Assembly: GCF_000334915.1 (NCBI RefSeq)
Contig: NZ_AMSF01000016.1
Location: 186,001 to 250,000 of the forward strand
DNA: 64,000 nucleotides
From: Dyella ginsengisoli LA-4
GTDB taxonomy: Bacteria > Pseudomonadota > Gammaproteobacteria > Xanthomonadales > Rhodanobacteraceae
Direction: 5' to 3'
The notes beneath the pieces were generated by a model. It saw nothing but the letters and a program-made list of their open reading frames with translations, was not told the DNA's origin and did not search any database. Of this stretch, positions 14,788-24,026 are shown piece by piece; positions within the stretch are counted from its first letter, which is position 1, and each line of letters begins with the position of its first letter. Position numbers and translations under genes: made by a program.

Positions 14788-14806
14788 CGTCTCGGCAGGC
14801 GAGACG
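14788..14806 (+). terminator. Hairpin after the aminopeptidase gene
   Basis: CGTCTCG pairs perfectly with CGAGACG around a 5-nt loop (GCAGG), starting 6 nt past the stop codon. No T-run follows, so intrinsic termination is uncertain; a Rho-dependent or processing role is possible. Confidence 0.4.
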
Positions 14807-14843
14807 CCACGCCGCCATGCTCTGCCCTCCGCGACCGGCCGGC

Positions 14844-14872
14844 TTGACCCTGCCGACGCATCCACCCATGCT
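14844..14872 (+). promoter_or_regulatory. Possible parE promoter
   Basis: A TTGACC (-35-like, 14844-14849) is followed after 17 nt by CATGCT (-10-like, 14867-14872), about 30 nt before the parE ATG. The -35 is good and the -10 poor, so the call is weak, but the placement after the preceding hairpin is sensible. Confidence 0.3.
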
Positions 14873-14901
14873 CCCGCGCCTCACCTGATCCGACACGACC
14901 C

Positions 14902-16791
<1,890 letters not shown>

Positions 16792-16886
16792 GCGGTCGCG
16801 GCCGGCTGCATCTTTCCCCGCGCGAGGGGCGTAAGAGAGGTGGCTCCCATCCTGGAGCCCCCTCACTCCCACCCGGAGAAACGCCC

Positions 16887-17483
16887 ATGACGCTCGTCCC
16901 CCGCAGCCGTGCTCTCTCCACCGCACTCGCGCTGGCTGTCGCCAGCCTCTGCGCCATGCCCGCCTTCGCCGCCCCTGGCGACATGTCCGGCATGCACCAT
17001 GAAAAGACCGTCCAGGTCGGCGGCGCGCCGATGTACCCCTCGAAGAACATCATCGAGAACGCGGTGAACTCGAAGGATCACACCACGCTGGTCGCCGCGG
17101 TCAAGGCCGCCGGCCTGGTCGACACTCTGTCCGGACCCGGCCCGTTCACTGTCTTCGCGCCCACCAACGAGGCGTTCGCCGCACTGCCGGCCGGCACCGT
17201 GGACAACCTGCTGAAGCCGGAGAACAAGGCCACGCTGACCAAGGTGCTCACCTACCACGTGGTTCCCGGCAAGGTCACGTCGGCCGACCTGCTCGCACTG
17301 ATCAGGAAGGACGGTGGCAAGGCCACCGTGAAGACGGTCGAAGGCGACTCGCTGACCTTCAGCAAGGACGCCAGGGGCGTGGCGATCACCGACGACAAGG
17401 GCCATACCGGCCACGTCACGATCGCCGACGTGAACCAGTCCAACGGCGTGATCCATGTGATCGACACGGTGATGCTGCCGTAA
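16887..17483 (+). CDS. Secreted fasciclin (FAS1) domain protein
   Basis: 198 residues. A Sec signal peptide (MTLVPRSRALSTALALAVAS then a cut near AFA-AP, about residue 28) is followed by a Met/His-containing linker (GDMSGMHHEK) and one FAS1 domain (about 50-198). The two conserved FAS1 elements are present: FTVFAPTNEAFAALP and NGVIHVIDTVMLP. Such domains mediate adhesion in other organisms; the bacterial role is not established. The ATG is preceded by GGAG at 9-nt spacing. The gene stands alone between parE and its own terminator. Confidence 0.9.
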   Translation: MTLVPRSRALSTALALAVASLCAMPAFAAPGDMSGMHHEKTVQVGGAPMYPSKNIIENAVNSKDHTTLVAAVKAAGLVDTLSGPGPFTVFAPTNEAFAALPAGTVDNLLKPENKATLTKVLTYHVVPGKVTSADLLALIRKDGGKATVKTVEGDSLTFSKDARGVAITDDKGHTGHVTIADVNQSNGVIHVIDTVMLP

Positions 17484-17514
17484 GCTGCGGCGACCTCGAC
17501 CGGCGACACCGGAG

Positions 17515-17533
17515 TGCCCCGTCCTGCGGGGCA
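17515..17533 (+). terminator. Terminator after the fasciclin gene
   Basis: TGCCCCG pairs perfectly with CGGGGCA around a 5-nt loop, 31 nt past the stop codon, followed by TTCCTTT, a short imperfect T-rich tail. This is a reasonable intrinsic terminator. Confidence 0.6.
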
Positions 17534-17589
17534 TTCCTTTGCCGGAGCGGCGGCGATAAGGTGACGCCCCTTCCGCCCGGAATCCGCGC

Positions 17590-18114
17590 ATGTCCCTGTT
17601 GCCACCGATCAACCTGCAGCGCTGGATCGACGAGCACCGCCACCTGCTCCGCCCACCGGTGGGCAACAAGTGCATCGTCGACGGCGACTTCATCGTGATG
17701 ATCGTCGGCGGGCCGAATGCGCGCACCGACTATCACTATGACGAAGGCCCGGAATTCTTCTACCAGCTCGAGGGCGAGATGGTGCTGAAGGTGCAGGATG
17801 CCGACGGCCCGCGCGACATCCCGATCCGCGCCGGCGAGCTGTTCTACCTGCCCCCGCGCGTGCCGCACTCGCCGCAGCGGTTTGCCGATTCGGTGGGACT
17901 GGTGATCGAACGCAAACGCGTCGCCGGCGAGCGCGACGGGCTGATGTGGTTCTGCCCCAACTGCAATCACAAGCTGTTCGAGGAGTACTTCGTCCTCGAG
18001 AGCATCGAACGCGACCTGCCGCCGGTATTCGACCGCTTCTACCGGTCGCTCGAAGCGCGCACCTGCTCGCGCTGCGGCACGGTACACCCGGCACCCACCA
18101 CCGACGCGGACTGA
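17590..18114 (+). CDS. haaO: 3-hydroxyanthranilate 3,4-dioxygenase
   Basis: 174 residues, the length of the single-cupin bacterial enzyme. It opens the ring of 3-hydroxyanthranilate to the semialdehyde that cyclises to quinolinate, feeding NAD synthesis. The iron ligands are visible as H49 and E55 (HYDEGPEFF) and H93 (RVPHSP), matching the spacing of the characterised Cupriavidus enzyme. The C-terminal structural metal site is intact: C122-x2-C125 and C159-x2-C162. Its pathway partner kmo is 38 kb away in this window. It converges on the Nudix gene with a 4-nt gap. Confidence 0.95.
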   Translation: MSLLPPINLQRWIDEHRHLLRPPVGNKCIVDGDFIVMIVGGPNARTDYHYDEGPEFFYQLEGEMVLKVQDADGPRDIPIRAGELFYLPPRVPHSPQRFADSVGLVIERKRVAGERDGLMWFCPNCNHKLFEEYFVLESIERDLPPVFDRFYRSLEARTCSRCGTVHPAPTTDAD

Positions 18115-18118
18115 GCGC

Positions 18119-18724
18119 TCAGTCCGACGCCACCCGCTGCCACCATCGCCGGGCCATCCGCCGCAGCGAGACATCGGTGCCGGGATCGTCCAGCAGGTCG
18201 GCGATGGGCCGCCAGGCCAGCGCCAGCGATTCCGCGCTCACCACGAAGTCCTCGCTGCCGGTGGCACGGACGACGTAGCGCACGTCGTAGTGCCAGTGTC
18301 CCGGCTCCTCGCCCCGCGTCGGGATCCAGTGCCGGTCGAGGTCGAAGATCGCCGGCTCCACCACCAGGTCGCCCAGCCCCGACTCCTCGCTGGCCTCTCG
18401 CAGTGCAACACGTGCGAGGTCGCGATCGCCATCGGCGTGCCCGCCCAGCTGCAGCCAGCGACCGAGCTTGCGGTGGTGGGTCAGCAGCACGCGTCCACCG
18501 TCGCCACTGACCAGCCACGCCGAGCCGGTGAAGTGCCCCGGGGCATGTTCGCGCCGGAACACCTCCGGTGACGAGTCGAGGAATGCGAGGAACGTGGCAG
18601 GCGACGCGGCCTCGTCCGGCGAGTGCTGGAATCGCTGCAATGCAGCGCGAAAAGAGGCGATCGAGGTGTCCAGAAAGCAGCTCCATCCGGGGATTGCGGG
18701 CCGGTGATTGTATGGCCCGTCCAT
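18119..18724 (-). CDS. Nudix hydrolase
   Basis: About 201 residues from the ATG at 18724; a further in-frame ATG at 18751 would add 9. The Nudix box is complete: GGHADGDRDLARVALREASEES (G-x5-E-x7-REUxEExGU pattern). TGSAWLVSGDGGRVLLTHHRKLGRWLQ upstream of the box is typical of the family. Nudix enzymes hydrolyse nucleoside diphosphates linked to another moiety; the substrate cannot be read here. The start is uncertain: neither ATG has a clear ribosome site, and a TACAAT hexamer lies inside the first codons, which would argue for a later, non-ATG start. Confidence 0.85.
   Translation of the reverse strand: MDGPYNHRPAIPGWSCFLDTSIASFRAALQRFQHSPDEAASPATFLAFLDSSPEVFRREHAPGHFTGSAWLVSGDGGRVLLTHHRKLGRWLQLGGHADGDRDLARVALREASEESGLGDLVVEPAIFDLDRHWIPTRGEEPGHWHYDVRYVVRATGSEDFVVSAESLALAWRPIADLLDDPGTDVSLRRMARRWWQRVASD
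18707..18712 (-). promoter_or_regulatory. TACAAT -10-like hexamer inside the annotated Nudix start
   Basis: The minus strand reads TACAAT (5 of 6 to the -10 consensus) 12 nt into the Nudix reading frame. If it is a working promoter, translation must begin further downstream. No good -35 was found, so this is only suggestive. Confidence 0.25.
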
Positions 18725-18850
18725 GGGTCCGTCGGCGCTTGTGGCCCCCATCGGGGTCGGCTAAGGTTGCCCGTCACCTCTGACTACCGAGGCACCAGCC
18801 CTCGCTCTGGCGCCATGGGGATGGCGTTTGTTTCCACGGGGAATCACTAC

Positions 18851-20362
18851 ATGCTTTTCCAGCGCGTCAAACCGCTCGACCAGATCCTTGCCACCGCCGA
18901 GAAGAAGAGCCTGAAACGGCAGCTCGGCGCACTCCAGCTCACCCTGATGGGCGTCGGCGCCATCATCGGAACCGGTATTTTCGTGCTCACCGCCGAAGCG
19001 GGCCAGAAGGCCGGCCCGGGCATGATGGTCGCGTTCGTGATCGCCGCGGTGGTCTGCGCGCTGGCCGCCCTGGCCTATGCGGAACTCGCCTCGATGATCC
19101 CGGTCGCCGGCTCCGCCTACACCTACACCTACGGCGTCATGGGCGAACCGATCGCCTGGATCGTCGGCTGGGCCCTGGTGCTGGAGTACGCGATCGCCGC
19201 GGGCACCGTGGCGGTCGGCTGGTCCGGCTACATGAACGGCCTGCTGATGCATACCGATCTGTTCGGACTGGTGCAGCCGGGCGCGCTCGCACTGCCCGAA
19301 GCGCTGCGCGTGGGTCCGTACGAGGGCGGCGCCTTCAACCTGCTGGCCTTCGGCATCTCGCTGGTGATCGCGCTGCTGCTGCTCGTGGGCACCTCCAAGT
19401 CGGCCAAGGTCAACGCCATCCTGGTCGCGATCAAGATCGTCGCGCTCACCGCCTTCATCGTGATCGCCGTCCCCGCCGCCAAGAGCCCGAACTTCCATCC
19501 GTTCACGCCGAACGGCTGGGGATCGCCGCTGGGAGGCATCGGCGTGCTTGGCGCAGCGGCGTCGATCTTCTTCGCCTACGTCGGTTTCGATGCCGTCTCG
19601 ACCGCCGCCGAGGAAACCAAGAACCCGAACCGCAACATCCCGATCGGCCTGATCGGCTCGCTGGCGATCTGTACCGTCTTCTACCTGCTGGTCGGCTACG
19701 GCGCGGTGGGTTCGGTCGGCTCGCAGCCGATGCTCGGTGCGGACGGCCAGGCGCTGCAGCCGGGCACGCTGGCGATGGCCGCGGCCTGCGAGGGCTCGAA
19801 CGCGCTGGTCTGCAGCAAGGAGCCGCTGGCTCACGTGCTGCGCATGCTGGGCTTTCCCTCCATCGGCAACCTGGTGGGCCTCGCTGCCGTGCTGGCGCTG
19901 CCCTCGGTCATCCTGGTGATGATCTTCGGCCAGACCCGCATCTTCTTCACCATGTCACGTGACGGCCTGCTGCCGGGGAGCCTGTCCAAGCTCCACCCCC
20001 GGTTCAATACCCCGCACGTGCTGACCATGATCACCGGCGTGGCCGTCTCGCTGTTCGCCGCGCTGTTCCCGGTCGGCAAGCTGGCGGCGATCACCAACTC
20101 CGGCACGCTGTTCGCCTTCATCATGGTGTCGATCGGCGTGATGGTGCTGCGCGTCCGCGATCCGCTGCGCCCGCGTCCGTTCCGCACTCCGATGGTCTGG
20201 GTGATCTGCCCGCTCGCGGTGGCCGGCTGCCTGATGCTGTTCCTCAACCTGGGCGTGTGGACGCTGGAGCTTTTCTTCGGCTGGGCCGTGATCGGCATTG
20301 CGGTGTACCTCCTGTACGGCCGCAAGCGAAGCCATCTCGCCAATGGCACCGAGGCCGACTGA
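18851..20362 (+). CDS. APC-family amino-acid permease (first of a tandem pair)
   Basis: 503 residues from the ATG at 18851 (GGGGA just upstream). About 12 membrane helices. The APC/cationic amino-acid transporter signature GVGAIIGTGIFVLT opens helix 1, and FFAYVGFDAVSTAAEETKNP lies in the middle, as in YfnA-like bacterial permeases. A longer loop (about 295-340, two Cys in AACEG and LVCSK) separates helices in the second half, a feature missing in the neighbouring paralogue. It probably imports an amino acid by proton symport; the substrate is unknown. A strong terminator follows. Confidence 0.92.
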   Translation: MLFQRVKPLDQILATAEKKSLKRQLGALQLTLMGVGAIIGTGIFVLTAEAGQKAGPGMMVAFVIAAVVCALAALAYAELASMIPVAGSAYTYTYGVMGEPIAWIVGWALVLEYAIAAGTVAVGWSGYMNGLLMHTDLFGLVQPGALALPEALRVGPYEGGAFNLLAFGISLVIALLLLVGTSKSAKVNAILVAIKIVALTAFIVIAVPAAKSPNFHPFTPNGWGSPLGGIGVLGAAASIFFAYVGFDAVSTAAEETKNPNRNIPIGLIGSLAICTVFYLLVGYGAVGSVGSQPMLGADGQALQPGTLAMAAACEGSNALVCSKEPLAHVLRMLGFPSIGNLVGLAAVLALPSVILVMIFGQTRIFFTMSRDGLLPGSLSKLHPRFNTPHVLTMITGVAVSLFAALFPVGKLAAITNSGTLFAFIMVSIGVMVLRVRDPLRPRPFRTPMVWVICPLAVAGCLMLFLNLGVWTLELFFGWAVIGIAVYLLYGRKRSHLANGTEAD

Positions 20363-20397
20363 GGCCGCCCCACGCGCCGGTCATTGAACAAAGCCAG

Positions 20398-20430
20398 GAC
20401 GGCACGGTGAAAGCCGTGCCGTCGCCTTTT
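20398..20430 (+). terminator. Intrinsic terminator between the two permeases
   Basis: GACGGCACGG pairs perfectly with CCGTGCCGTC (10 bp, loop TGAAAG) and is followed by GCCTTTTA. It ends 11 nt before the second permease ATG, so the second gene either depends on read-through or has a promoter within or upstream of this hairpin. Confidence 0.8.
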
Positions 20431-20441
20431 ACGGAAGACCC

Positions 20442-21881
20442 ATGCTCAAGCAACTGCTCGCCCGCAAGACCGACTTCAGCGACATCACCGACGACAGCCA
20501 CGGCCCCGGCCTGCGCCGCACGCTCGGTCCGTGGGGCATCACCGCGCTGGGCATCGGCGCGGTCATCGGTACCGGCATCTTCGTGGTCACCGGCACGGCT
20601 GCGGCCGAGCACGCCGGGCCGGCGGTACTCATCTCCTTCATCCTCGCGGCGATCTGCAGCGGCTTCAGTGCACTGTGCTACGCCGAGTTCGCTACCCTGA
20701 TCCCGGTCTCGGGAAGTTCCTACTCCTACGCCTATGCAACGCTGGGAGAGCTGGTCGCCTGGTTCATCGGCTGGAACATGGTGCTGGAATACGGCATCTC
20801 GGCTTCGGCCGTGGCGGCCAGTTGGACCGGCTACTTCACCAGCCTGCTCGACCACATCGGCATCCATCTCCCCGCCGCACTCACCGAGGCACCGCTGGCC
20901 TACACCAGTGGCCACCTGGTCGCGACCGGCCACCTGTTCAACCTGCCGGCCGTGGCCATCGTGCTTGCGCTGACCTGGCTGTGCTACGTGGGCATCAAGG
21001 AATCCTCGGGCCTGAACACCCTGATGGTGCTGCTCAAGGTCGGCCTGATCGTGATGATCATCATCGCCGGCGCCCGCTACGTGAACACCGACAACTGGCA
21101 CCCGTTCATCCCCGAGCAGAAGGGCGACGGCGAGTTCGGCTGGTCCGGCATCTTCCGCGGCGCGGCCATGGTGTTCTTCGCGTATATCGGCTTCGAGGCC
21201 ACCTCGACCGCCGCGCAGGAATGCAGGAATCCGCAACGCGACCTGCCGTTCGGGATCATCCTCTCGCTGGTGCTGTGCACGGTGCTCTACCTGGGCATGG
21301 CCGCGGTGATGACCGGACTGGTGCCCTACACGCTACTCAATACGGTCGACCCGGTGGTCACGGCACTGCGCGGCCACGCGGAACTGGGCTGGCTGCGTAC
21401 CTGGGTCGAGGTCGGCGCGCTGATCGGCCTGTCCTCGGTGATCCTCGTGATGATCATCGCCCAGCCGCGCATCTTCATGATCATGGCCCGTGACGGCCTG
21501 CTGCCGAAGGTGTTCGCCAAGGTGCACCCGAAGCACCGCACGCCGCACATCAACACGCTGATCACCGGCTTCGGCATCGCAGCACTGGCCGCCATCTTTC
21601 CGCTGGACCTGCTGGCCGACCTTACCTCGATGGGTACGCTGATCGCCTTCACGGCCGTCTGCGCCGGCGTCCTCATCCTGCGCTACACCGCTCCGGAAAT
21701 GCCGCGCACATTCCGCGTGCCTTTCGCTCCGGCCATCTGCATCGCCGGCGTGCTCAGCTGCCTCGGCCTGCTGTACACCATGAACTGGTTCAACTGGGCC
21801 CTGATGGGGGTGTGGACCCTGATCGGGCTGCTGATCTACTTCGGCTATGGACTGCGGCACAGCCGACTCCATCAAGCCTAA
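20442..21881 (+). CDS. APC-family amino-acid permease (second of a tandem pair)
   Basis: 479 residues, about 12 membrane helices. It shares the helix-1 signature GIGAVIGTGIFVVT and the middle motif FFAYIGFEATSTAAQE with the preceding gene, as well as RDGLLPKVFAKVHP, so the two are clearly paralogues. A charged cytoplasmic N-terminus (MLKQLLARKTDFSDITDD) precedes helix 1. The substrate is unknown; the family covers cationic and branched amino acids. The start ATG is only 11 nt after the terminator hairpin, leaving little room for a leader. Confidence 0.92.
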   Translation: MLKQLLARKTDFSDITDDSHGPGLRRTLGPWGITALGIGAVIGTGIFVVTGTAAAEHAGPAVLISFILAAICSGFSALCYAEFATLIPVSGSSYSYAYATLGELVAWFIGWNMVLEYGISASAVAASWTGYFTSLLDHIGIHLPAALTEAPLAYTSGHLVATGHLFNLPAVAIVLALTWLCYVGIKESSGLNTLMVLLKVGLIVMIIIAGARYVNTDNWHPFIPEQKGDGEFGWSGIFRGAAMVFFAYIGFEATSTAAQECRNPQRDLPFGIILSLVLCTVLYLGMAAVMTGLVPYTLLNTVDPVVTALRGHAELGWLRTWVEVGALIGLSSVILVMIIAQPRIFMIMARDGLLPKVFAKVHPKHRTPHINTLITGFGIAALAAIFPLDLLADLTSMGTLIAFTAVCAGVLILRYTAPEMPRTFRVPFAPAICIAGVLSCLGLLYTMNWFNWALMGVWTLIGLLIYFGYGLRHSRLHQA

Positions 21882-21935
21882 GTACCTCGAAAAGCGCTCA
21901 ACTCCAATGAAAATGGCGAATTATGAGATTAAGTT

Positions 21936-21964
21936 CGCCAAACAGGTCGCCGATTGGCGTTTTT
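21936..21964 (+). terminator. Terminator after the second permease
   Basis: CGCCAA (21936-21941) can pair with TTGGCG (21954-21959), or more locally CGCC (21948-21951) with GGCG (21956-21959); both end at TTTTT (21960-21964). Immediately upstream TGGCGAA (21914-21920) pairs with TTCGCCA (21934-21940), and the long-range terminator stem would compete with that hairpin. Confidence 0.65.
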
Positions 21965-22007
21965 GATGTCACGGACACGTGAGATCGAGAAAGTGGCGAC
22001 AAACCAT

Positions 22008-22020
22008 TGATTTCAAATCA
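22008..22020. promoter_or_regulatory. Operator-like palindrome TGATTTcAAATCA
   Basis: A perfect 6-bp inverted repeat around a single C, in an A/T-rich patch that stands out in this GC-rich region. It lies about 25 nt before the start of the structured region at 22043 and overlaps a TTGATT that could serve as a -35. No factor can be named. Confidence 0.35.
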
Positions 22021-22042
22021 CTTGCTTGGCAAAACTGTCCGT

Positions 22043-22256
22043 TGTGCATGGTTCGCACTCCCCAGGACACCGGAGTATCATCCGGGGTCCGCGGGTTGAT
22101 CACTTGGCAGTGGGCCCCGGATCGCCACCCGGCGCGTCAGCCAGGGTCAGCTCCTCAAGCTGGCGCGCCGGGCGGCACTTTCAGAGGCAACCTGCTGCGC
22201 GATGCGCACTTGCTCGATACATGAAAAAGGCCGGCGAATTCGCCGGCCTTCTTTTT
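22043..22256 (+). ncRNA. Candidate structured small RNA
   Basis: The 400-nt stretch 21882-22281 has no convincing protein gene. Between the permease terminator and a second intrinsic terminator it holds stable structure on the plus strand: TGTGCAT (22043-22049) with ATGCGCA (22202-22208) closing the ends; a hairpin at 22065-22090 (GGACaCCGGA with TCCGGgGTCC); and a very stable one at 22128-22172 (CCCGGCGCG with CGCGCCGGG, 9 bp, extended by GCC/GGC after one mismatch). It ends at the terminator 22227-22250 with CTTTTTT. The RNA is unrecognised; start, promoter and strand use are inferred. The multibranched fold does not look like 6S, SRP RNA or tmRNA. Confidence 0.4.
22227..22256. terminator. 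Bidirectional intrinsic terminator
   Basis: AAGGCCGGCGAATTCGCCGGCCTT (22227-22250) is a perfect palindrome. On the plus strand it is followed by CTTTTTT. On the minus strand it runs into further T residues from the GAAAAA preceding it, ending transcripts of the HiPIP gene, whose stop is 32 nt away. It is among the best terminators in the window. Confidence 0.9.
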
Positions 22257-22281
22257 TGCCCTGACGGCAGCTGGTTGCCGT

Positions 22282-22611
22282 TTACGCCTTGGCGGCGTGC
22301 GACACGCACCAGCCCTTCGCACTGACGGCCTTGCCCGGGAACAACTGGCAGGGACCGAACCCGGTCGGGCCACCGCTGTAGAACTGGCAGTTCGCGCAGT
22401 TGGCGCCCGCCTTGTGCTTCGGGTCCTTGGTGGTGCTGGCATCTTCCACGTAACCGAGCGCCTTGGCGGTCGGATCGGACTCCGACACGTGGGGCAGGTC
22501 CGCGGCGCGTGCGACACGCGGCAGCGTGCCGATGACGGCCGCGGCAGCGGCGGTGCCGGCAGCGATCTTGAGGAACCGGCGACGCGACTCGATGCTTTCT
22601 TCTTTGGACAT
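22282..22611 (-). CDS. hip: High-potential iron-sulfur protein (HiPIP), Tat-exported
   Basis: 109 residues. A twin-arginine signal ([12 protein letters not shown]) is followed by a hydrophobic stretch and an ARA-AD cleavage site near residue 37. The mature part of about 72 residues holds four cysteines, C72, C75, C88 and C102 (CANC, GPC, GWC), spaced as in HiPIPs to bind one [4Fe-4S] cluster. HiPIPs are periplasmic one-electron carriers; export as a folded protein by Tat fits. The ATG is preceded by CGGAGG at good spacing. It diverges from mtnB; a GCTGCCGCGGCAGC palindrome (22639-22652) lies in its leader. Confidence 0.93.
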   Translation of the reverse strand: MSKEESIESRRRFLKIAAGTAAAAAVIGTLPRVARAADLPHVSESDPTAKALGYVEDASTTKDPKHKAGANCANCQFYSGGPTGFGPCQLFPGKAVSAKGWCVSHAAKA

Positions 22612-22759
22612 TGGTAAACCTCCGTCGTGGATGTTGTTGCTGCCGCGGCAGCGTTCAGCGGTTTGATGCTACGCCGATCCGCGCAATCTTTCCTGACTTG
22701 CGAGAATGGCTCTTATTCGCCGGCGGGCCGACCTCCCCGCATGGTATCCTGACCGCCTG

Positions 22760-22773
22760 TTTGGACGTCCAAA
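22760..22773. promoter_or_regulatory. 14-bp palindrome TTTGGACGTCCAAA just before mtnB
   Basis: A perfect palindrome ending 5 nt before the mtnB ATG and 9 nt after a TATCCT that resembles a -10. Its GACGTC core recalls MetJ boxes (AGACGTCT), and mtnB is a methionine-salvage gene, so control by a methionine-related repressor is an inference. The identical 14-mer occurs at 48083. Confidence 0.45.
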
Positions 22774-22778
22774 TCACC

Positions 22779-23426
22779 ATGCCGCAGACCTTTCCCCCCG
22801 GTGTTTCCTCCGAAACCTTCTTCGCATGTGCCGACGCCGTCGCCGTCGCCGCGAAGGAGCTCGCGGCGCTGGGCTGGACGCCCGCCACCAGCAGCAATTT
22901 CTCGATGCGGGTGGACGATGCCCATGCGGCCATCACGATCTCCGGCCGCGACAAGGGCCGGCTGGGCCGCGATGACATCATGCTGATCGACCTCGATGGC
23001 CAGGCCGTCGGGACCGACGCGCGTCCCAGCGCCGAAACGGCCCTGCACACGCAGGTGTACCGGCGCTGGCCGGACATGCGGGTGGTACTACACACCCATT
23101 CGCGCACCCAGAGCGTGGCTTCGCGTCTATTTGCCGCACAGGGCGCCGTCCGTCTGGAGGGATGGGAGCTGCAGAAGGCGATCACCGGCTTCCACACCCA
23201 CGAAAGCGTGCTGGAGATCCCGGTGTTCCCGAACACCCAGGACATGGCCGAACTGGTGGAGCGCGTCGATGCCTGGCTGGGCTCGGGCAAGCCACTGCAC
23301 GCCTACCTGATCGACGGCCACGGCATCTACACCTGGGGGCGCGACATGGCCGAGACGCGCCGCCACCTCGAAGCCCTGGAATTCCTGCTGGCGTGCGAAC
23401 TCGACCTGAGGAGGCTTTCCGCATGA
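22779..23426 (+). CDS. mtnB: Methylthioribulose-1-phosphate dehydratase
   Basis: 215 residues from the ATG at 22779. MtnB dehydrates methylthioribulose-1-phosphate in the methionine salvage pathway. It belongs to the class II aldolase/adducin fold: [11 protein letters not shown] near the N-terminus, the zinc ligands in [11 protein letters not shown], and a late histidine in [25 protein letters not shown] is typical of MtnB rather than of fuculose aldolases. The stop overlaps the mtnD start (ATGA), preceded by GAGGAGG. The upstream palindrome at 22760-22773 may regulate the cluster. Confidence 0.95.
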   Translation: MPQTFPPGVSSETFFACADAVAVAAKELAALGWTPATSSNFSMRVDDAHAAITISGRDKGRLGRDDIMLIDLDGQAVGTDARPSAETALHTQVYRRWPDMRVVLHTHSRTQSVASRLFAAQGAVRLEGWELQKAITGFHTHESVLEIPVFPNTQDMAELVERVDAWLGSGKPLHAYLIDGHGIYTWGRDMAETRRHLEALEFLLACELDLRRLSA

Positions 23427-23995
23427 GCCGCTTGCGCATCTACGACGACCAGATCCCGGGCACGCCGCTCGCGGAATTCCACGACCACTCCGCCATCGAG
23501 CACGAACTTCGCCAGGCCGGTGTCCGCTTCGAGCGCTGGGAGGCGAATGAGCCCATCTGGCCCGGCGCCAGCCAGGAGCAGGTCATCGCCGCCTATCGTG
23601 GCGACATCGATCGCCTGATGGAGGACGAGGGTTATCAGGCCGTGGATGTCATCAGCCTGAAGCCGGACCATCCGGACCGCGCCACGCTGCGCCAGAAGTT
23701 CCTCGACGAGCACACCCACAGCGAGGACGAGGTGCGCTTTTTCGTGGCTGGTGCCGGTCAGTTCACCCTGCACATCGCCGGCAAGGTCTATGAGGTGCTG
23801 TGCGAACAGGGCGACCTGATCGGCGTGCCCGACGGCACCCGCCACTGGTTCGACATGAGCGAGTCCCCCTATTTCGTGGCGATCCGCCTGTTCACCAACA
23901 AGGACGGCTGGGTCGCCCATTTCACCGGGACCGACATCGCCGGCCGGTTCCCGCGCATGGCACCCCATCCGAGCGCCGCTGCGCTCGCCTCCTGA
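23423..23995 (+). CDS. mtnD: Acireductone dioxygenase
   Basis: 190 residues. It oxidises acireductone to 2-keto-4-methylthiobutyrate and formate (Fe form) or to an off-pathway product (Ni form). The cupin metal ligands are visible: H97, H99 and E103 in [12 protein letters not shown] and H141 in GTRHWFDM, in register with the Klebsiella enzyme (96, 98, 102, 140). The start ATG overlaps the mtnB stop, and AGGAGG lies within the end of mtnB. It is the middle gene of mtnB-mtnD-mtnC. Confidence 0.96.
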   Translation: MSRLRIYDDQIPGTPLAEFHDHSAIEHELRQAGVRFERWEANEPIWPGASQEQVIAAYRGDIDRLMEDEGYQAVDVISLKPDHPDRATLRQKFLDEHTHSEDEVRFFVAGAGQFTLHIAGKVYEVLCEQGDLIGVPDGTRHWFDMSESPYFVAIRLFTNKDGWVAHFTGTDIAGRFPRMAPHPSAAALAS

Positions 23996-24026
23996 CTCGC
24001 CCCCCCACTCCACGGAAGACCACTCG

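Noticed and set aside
22007-22021. FNR-like box TTGAT...ATCA upstream of the candidate RNA
   Set aside because: The FNR consensus needs a 4-nt spacer and ATCAA; here the half-sites are offset by one and the last A is missing.
22043-22256. Identification of the structured region as 6S RNA, SRP RNA or tmRNA
   Set aside because: The fold is multibranched rather than a rod with a central bubble, the SRP tetraloop motif is missing, no tag-peptide frame was seen, and the neighbours are not those usual for ssrS.
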